Below, piece by piece: positions 59,040 through 64,000 of a stretch of DNA of 64,000 bases. Position 1 is the first letter of the stretch, and the number at the start of each line of letters is the position of its first letter. The position numbers were made by a program, and so were the translations under genes. This DNA comes from Haematobia irritans (taxonomy: Eukaryota; Arthropoda; Insecta; Diptera; Muscidae), in the NCBI RefSeq assembly GCF_050003625.1, contig NC_134398.1:65480891-65544890 (forward strand), read 5' to 3'. The notes beneath the pieces are model-generated. The model saw only the letters and a list, made by a program, of their open reading frames with translations. It was not told the DNA's origin and did no database searches.

Positions 59040-60401
59040 ACACCATATAGCATTATAGGTCTAACCACTGCCGTGCCTATGCACAATTTTCGGTTTTAGT
59101 CCTCACTTTTTTCCTATTGCCTTTTTGCACGAGTACAAAGCTACCGTTACTTTTCTCGCCCTTTCTTCAATGTTAAGCTTAAAATTCAGCTTCCTGTCCA
59201 AAATAACGCCAAGGTATTTTGCCTACTAACCAAAGGGAAGTTCAATACCCCTAAGGATATGGGCTTAACCGTGGGAGTTTTGCGATCTTTGCAGTACATG
59301 GCTAGTTCTGTCATTGCAGGATTTACCCCAAGCCCATTCTCTTTCGCTCATTTCTCAGTCATCCGGAGGGCTCTCTGCATGATATTTCTGAATGTGGATG
59401 GGAATTTTTTCCTGGCTGCTAGTGCCAAAGGGTAAAAGTGGTGGCATACGCAGATGATGCCACCACTTTTATCCTTTCTTTTTCTAGGGAAACCAGAATG
59501 TTGTTTATAGCAACATTGCAAAGAAGAGGTGATAGAACTCCTCTTTGAGGAGTGCTTCTGTTGGCATACCTTTGTATGTTTGCTTGTTCTAGTGTGGCTG
59601 AAATAAGTCTCCTCACTAGGAGTTCGTCTAACAGCCTAAGTATACCTGGATCAACATTTAGAGTTGTCAGTCCATTTAATATTGAGCTCGGATGGTCAAG
59701 AAACGCCACGATTGTGTATTCATTGACAGATAGTGAGCTTTCAATAAAGCTGACTAGTTCATGCAAAGCGGTCTCAGTAGACCTGCCCTTCGAGTATGCA
59801 CGCTGTCGTTTCGAAAGCAAACTTGAATCGACGCTAGTTCTAAGATAAATATCTATCATCCTCTCCAGAGGCTTAGGTAGGAATGAGGATAAGCTGATTG
59901 GTCGGAAATCCTTCGCACTCGAGTGAGAGGCTTTTTCCGATTTAGGTATGAAAACGACTTTTGTTTCCCTCCACTTTCCAGGGATAGTTCTGTCAGTCAC
60001 TGCTTGTAACTCCGCCGGAGTAATTCCATCAGCGATTTGAACGGTCCAAAGCTATTTAACGCCGATTTTATTCTAGATTCCGATACAATTTCCTCGATAG
60101 GAAATGACCGCTGAGCCACTGTGGCACCGCCAGAACATGATTCAACCGTCTGATTTCCAGGAAAATCTGTGTCCAATAGTACCACCAGCATCTCTTCACT
60201 GGATGTTGTCCAATTTCCCTCCCGTAGTCTGGAAGCATCGGACGTATTCTCAATATTGCTGCAGTAATCATTCCAAGAGTTATGCTGATCCTTTCTCAGT
60301 TCTCGCTTGTATCCTCTCAGATTCTTCTTGTAAGCGTCCCAATCCTCAGGAGCGCTGGTGGATTTTGCTTTGTTAAAGAGCTTCCTGCAGGATTTCCTCA
60401 T
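59040..60401 (-). pseudogene. LINE reverse transcriptase
   Basis: 60401-59997: linker and RT start (RKSCRKLFNKAKSTSAPEDW...FPIEEIVSESRIKSALNSFG). 60000-59419: GKWRETKVVFIPKSEKASH and KDFRPISLSSFLPKPLERMI (RT motifs 1-2), QRAYSKGRSTETALHELV, then IVAFLD with the catalytic aspartate of motif A, but the usual following glycine/alanine/phenylalanine segment is replaced by HPSSILNGL (small deletion). TPQRGVLSPLLCNVAI is motif B. Motif C (YADD) is absent in this strand: the position reads VVASSAYATTF because the segment is flipped. Downstream SCREPSG and ERKRMGLG with stops are the thumb remains. Not functional. Confidence 0.85.
59433..59471. other. RT motif C inside a perfect inverted repeat, flipped
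   Basis: Arms TAAAAGTGGTGGCAT (59433-59447) and ATGCCACCACTTTTA (59457-59471) are exact inverses; the loop ACGCAGATG (59448-59456) is asymmetric. The plus strand reads VVAYADDATTF, the minus (coding) strand VVASSAYATTF. Flipping the 9-base loop converts one into the other. Confidence 0.9.
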
Positions 60402-60497
60402 ATTACTTAACTCCCCTTTGCCTTCCCTCTAGAGCATCAGTGAGATGTTGAACGCCTTACTAATCCGCTCCACTGCGTGTTCGATATCTTGCACAGT

Positions 60498-61250
60498 TCA
60501 CATATTTGTCTCTTGTACTTCCGGTATCGTCATATTGAACGATTCCCTGTTAGTTAGCTTTCCTAACATTTGGCGGAAATGTGGTCTTGGTGTATGAACA
60601 TCAAATTTGAATCTGATGTAGCGATGATCTGAGAAGTTATGTTCACTTAAAGCCTGCCACTCAGATATCATTTCATTCAGTTCTTGCGAGGCGAAGAAGA
60701 CGTCCAAAACCGCTTGCCTGTTTTTAGTGACGAAAGTTGGGGCATCTCCCTTATTGCAAACTATCAAATTAGTACGCAAAATAAACTCTAGGAGTGACTC
60801 TCCTCTTGCATTAATGTCACCACTTGCCCATATACTATGATGTGCATTTGCGTCGCATCCCATAATGAGATTTGTCTTTGTTTTCAATGACTCCTCAAAT
60901 AAAGTGTTAACGGCACATGAAGGCATGTCCCATGTAGACCTAAGATACCCAATATTTGCATTTGGCTATTTCTAAACTGGCAACGCCAGTGTCTGCATTG
61001 CACATTAAAGGAAGCAGAAACAAGTTACTCATTTTTAGCAATTATACAAGCTCGATTTACATCTTTACCAGTATACTGCCATAGTTTGAACCCCGGAGTA
61101 CTTAATTCACATATTTTTTTTTCTATAAACATACGGTTCTTGAATAAGAACTATATCTATGTCCCCTTTCATCAGGAGAACTATTAAGGCAGCACAAGCA
61201 GCCTTACAATGGTGAAGATTTATCTGGAGGATCCGTAGGAGATCGAGATT
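60498..61250 (-). pseudogene. LINE endonuclease domain
   Basis: N-terminal part at 61250-61107: LLRILQINLHHCKAACAALI, then DIDIVLIQEPYVYRKK (the catalytic glutamate in QEP). Middle 61106-60927 in shifted frames: TPGFKLWQYTGKDVNRACII and a stop. C-terminal 60926-60498: NLIMGCDANAHHSIWASGD (catalytic D and N), FVTKNRQAVLDVFFASQEL and LSEHNFSDHRYIRFKF (the SDH motif). All signature residues of the APE-type endonuclease can be seen, but stops and frameshifts separate them. It would nick the target to prime reverse transcription. Confidence 0.82.
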
Positions 61251-62050
61251 TTCAATAACCGTCACATCAGCCGTTTCAATCGAGTCATCAAGAATGTCCT
61301 CTTCACAGATCTTGTTGACTGTTGCAATAACCATAGGTTCAACTTTGGTGAGTTTTGAGGCAGTAGAAACCTCCTCTCGCATACGGTATCTATCCATGTC
61401 TGCATCTTTAGTATGTCCCTCGACTTCGCAAGAAGATCTGCTTATTTCTGATTCAGAAAGAGGCTTGTCCATTTCTGATTCCTTTAGCTCATCGTTTTTA
61501 TATACCTTCATTTGGATATAATGAAAGTCATAACATACACGGCCCTTGGACTTTGTTAGATTTGGCAAAGACTGAGTGTTCAATATAAACACTGCATGCC
61601 GTCTTGTTCCATCCACTTCATCCAAACGGCCAACCTTCCAATCAGCTGTTGGAAGATTTGGATTACATTGTTTCAGCCTATTTAAAATAGATTCAGGGTC
61701 AGGAGGGTCTGCAGGTATCCATGCATGTGCTCTAAATTCTTTAGGATAAACAAAGGATTTCTGCGTTCCTTTAATCTCTTTCTGGATGGGTTACCTCCTT
61801 TTGATGTCGTTACCTTAGGGAAGGTTCGACTTGTCAAATTATCGCAACCTGTGGACCCGTCTAAAGGTCGACTAATTGGGCCTAACTCTTGGTCATTGCC
61901 CAAATTTATAACTTCAGTCGATACCCGTCCACTGGGCCCTGAAGTTAGCACCACCACCACACTTGAAGTTCGTAATATTACGATGAGATAATCCGCTATT
62001 AAAAAACACGTCCGTTCAGTTCGACGGTTTAATGACGAATTGTAGGGCAA
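61251..62050 (-). pseudogene. LINE ORF1 remains
   Basis: 62050-61682: a basic region (KGGNPSRKRLKERR). After a frameshift at about 61750-61800 the frame reads KSFVYPKEFRAHAWIPADPP, DPESILNRLKQCNPNLPTAD, WKVGRLDEVDGTRRHAVFIL and YDFHYIQMKVYKNDELKE, a region typical of the ORF1 C-terminal domain of LOA-group elements (family recognition from general knowledge). An acidic linker then runs without a stop into the endonuclease, so ORF1 and ORF2 are in one frame here. The true start is not clear. ORF1 proteins bind RNA and form the ribonucleoprotein. Confidence 0.65.
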
Positions 62051-62061
62051 TAAAGGGATGT

Positions 62062-62757
62062 GGTGATTATTGGTCTAGCCACATATAGACCGATCTCCCG
62101 ATTTTACTTCTTGATCTTCTAGAATCCGCAGTTTTTATTGCCTGAAATTGGAAATATAGAGGTGTTTTAGGACCATAAAGAGGTGTGCCGAAAATGGTAA
62201 TTATCGGTCCCTGATTTGGTATAGAACCCATATAGACCGATCTCCCGATTTTACTTTTTGGTCTTCTAGAAACCGTAGTTTTTGCATCAAATTGAAAATC
62301 TGGCGGATTTTTAGGACTATAAATAGGGATATAGAAGGCAGTGCGATCATGAAAATTGCTTGAAGCTGAACGTAAAATTCTCTCGTAATCATTTAAATAA
62401 TGGGGTGGGGGAAATACAGATTTAAGATCCAAGCGTTATTTAATCATTTGCTTGCACACTTACAAGAGATGATTATGATTCCTCTAAAACTCGAAGAAAA
62501 ATGGTTCTTATAAATCCAGAATCTGATCTAGTCTTCATAGGTACAATTTTTAAATGTATCTTCGGGAAGCGTACTGATTGAACTGATCTGCTTGGGAGAA
62601 TATTTGTCATAAAAGCCCAAGAAATTCTATATTTTATAAAGTAACCCGCTACGACGAAGAATTTTCAGAGGAAACTATTATATGGTGGAGGGTGGTGATT
62701 CATGGTGGTGGATATTTAAGATTCGGCCCTGCCGAACTTCTGTTGTATATACTTGTT
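62062..62757 (+). mobile_element. INE-like family 3, right half with 3' end
   Basis: Continues the units broken at 57811 (GGTGATTATTGGTC, ATATAGACCGATCTCCCGAT at 62083 and again 147 bp on). Then TCTTCGGGAAGCGTACTGAT, GTAACCCGCTACGACGAAG and the end: GGTGGTGGATATTTAAG, hairpin TTCGGCCCTGCCGAA, TATATACTTGTTT. Same 3' end as the inverted copies at 41784, 50008 and 53712. Confidence 0.7.
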
Positions 62758-64000
62758 TATCATTAAAGTACAAAATATTTCCTTAATTCAAAAATAATAA
62801 TAATAAATAAACCGAGGACGCAGAATGCTCCAAATAGGTCTACAACAAAATTTTTAGCAGTTTTGTGTTTAAGCCGAAGATTGCATTTCTTATTTAATTT
62901 GAAGATTATTTCCATAAATCAAAGATGTCTTCACAATAAGGAAAACTAGCCTTCAAAGGCGCAAATTTTAAAGTGTCCTAAATTAAAGAATTTTCAAACA
63001 AAGTATAAAAACTTTGTTTTATATAAAATTTCTCTATTTATTTTGAATATATATTTCCTAAATGTTTTGTTAACTTAGTGTCTTAAAATGTATGATACTT
63101 AATCTTTCGTATTAGACCATTATTGTTAAGGAACTTAAAAGATATCGATATGAATCTGCGTGAGCATGAACTGAGATTCTAGAAGCCTCGATCGTGAATA
63201 TGCCAAAGTGCAGCAAGGTTATATAAATTGCGTTTTCACTTGAGTAGGTTATGAGGCAGTTATGTGGTTCCTCAGAATTGAGAACAATAATACCGTGTAC
63301 GTATCTTGATGTTCCATTCAATTCAATTGTGTGAAAATATGTTAAGATTTTCCACACAATCGTGTGTGGCCTAAAGAGATTTCACTTGCTTATATCTCCT
63401 CTAAACGACATATTCACTCTACCAGGACTTGAGGGTGGTGAGTGAGAAAATAATAATGCCAGCCGTTTGGGTTTGCCCTGTTTCGTTTACTGTTGGTTCA
63501 CAACTATAAATAATGGCTTAACAAATTCATAAATAATATTTTACTATAAATTGTACAATATTTATGTCCATAACAACATTATAGTCATTTGTGCGATAAT
63601 TTATTATGTTTGACTATGGGCCCAATGTATCTTTGTGAAAATGCTGCAGCGCAACTTTCCTCCTTTGTGCTGCTACCCGTGCCTTGTCCCTCCTTTTTGG
63701 GATAGTGGATGAACATTGAAATATGCACATATTTCGTTGGCTATGCCAAAAGGCCTTTCCGAGGTTCTCCAATGCATGAGAGTTTGCCCATTTTAATAGA
63801 TTTGTTTGTAAAATGCATAAATGCTGTAAATCATTATGTGGTGCGGTTTCATTGAAAAATTACTGCTTCAGATCTGCAAGCTTGCCAGGATATTGGAAGG
63901 AGTTCAGGGGGCCAAAGTCTTGGATTATTAATGGCTTTGGAGGCAGAGAATATGAAATGCATAATTTGCATCGACAATAGATGGAGTTTATGAAAGTGCA
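62758..64000. other. No gene recognised
   Basis: 62760-63110 is AT-rich and shows short motifs like those around MITE G. 63110-64000 has more even composition and no repeat that I recognise within the window; it may be low-copy intergenic DNA. ORFs are short (up to 81 codons) and match no family I know. Confidence 0.4.

Larger units (their letters stand above)
57814..62050 (-). mobile_element. LOA-like non-LTR retrotransposon (LINE), decayed
   Basis: About 4.2 kb on the minus strand. From 5' (62050) to 3' (57814): ORF1 remains, apurinic-type endonuclease, reverse transcriptase, RNase H, cysteine/histidine tail, short 3' UTR. The endonuclease opening LLRILQINLHHCKAA and the presence of RNase H fit the LOA/I side of the non-LTR tree (clade inferred). 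Several stops and frameshifts. It lies inside an INE-like family 3 element. Its 3' end equals the SINE tail. Confidence 0.85.

Noticed and set aside
61725..61991. Plus-strand frames across the LINE
   Set aside because: Antisense shadows of the minus-strand ORF1.

Overview
The window looks like repeat-dense, non-coding nuclear DNA of a higher (calyptrate, muscid-like) fly. Four things point there: (i) many elements with the block order of Drosophila INE-1/DINE-1 (a conserved left block, a CCGTCTGT-type microsatellite, a right end with a small hairpin before TACTTGTT); (ii) mariner/Tc1, piggyBac-type, hAT-type and LOA-like non-LTR insertions of insect type; (iii) a tRNA-headed SINE; (iv) AT-rich composition with long (AT)n tracts. 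The genus cannot be fixed from the sequence. I found no intact host protein-coding gene, no rRNA and no functional tRNA; every recognisable protein fragment belongs to a mobile element.

Layout. 1-7.7 kb: two MITEs, a 1.9-kb INE-like element (A1), a 29-bp palindromic satellite field, a minus-strand INE-like element, a dead Tc1/mariner relative split by a MITE, and a SINE. 7.7-15.06 kb: segment B1 (mariner relic, (AT)n, INE-like elements with a nested hAT-type element that itself carries another element, and an RNase H-bearing LINE tail). 15.06-21.22 kb: a junction region with a SINE head fragment, a mariner end, and a TIR-like element holding A2, a near-identical copy of A1. 21.22-28.58 kb: B2, near-identical to B1 apart from (AT)n lengths. 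28.6-36.3 kb: a composite element with two divergent tRNA-like heads, a piggyBac-type MITE, a Tc1-family DD37E transposon with perfect 18-bp ends, and a long minus-strand INE-like element with eight units of exactly 153 bp. 37.4-40.8 kb: a DD41D element lacking its N-terminus, a hAT-type MITE, and a mariner split by a full SINE with 12-bp target-site duplications. 41-49 kb: a further INE-like family, tRNA-like pairs, MITEs, a degenerate minisatellite. 49.9-55.8 kb: a ~1.1-kb duplication (C1/C2) whose second copy carries two later insertions while the first keeps the empty sites. 57.4-62.8 kb: an INE-like element split by a decayed minus-strand LOA-like LINE with remains of ORF1, endonuclease, RT, RNase H and a zinc-knuckle tail.

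How the parts relate. The LINE's 3' end matches the 3' tail of the SINEs, so this family probably supplied the SINEs' retrotransposition machinery. Three INE-like families that differ strongly in sequence share an internal tandem period of 153 bp around a TATAGCyCCCATATA core. The LINE's catalytic YADD motif lies inside a perfect 15-bp inverted repeat and is flipped relative to the rest of the RT. Duplication B breaks at the anticodon-stem hairpin of a SINE head.
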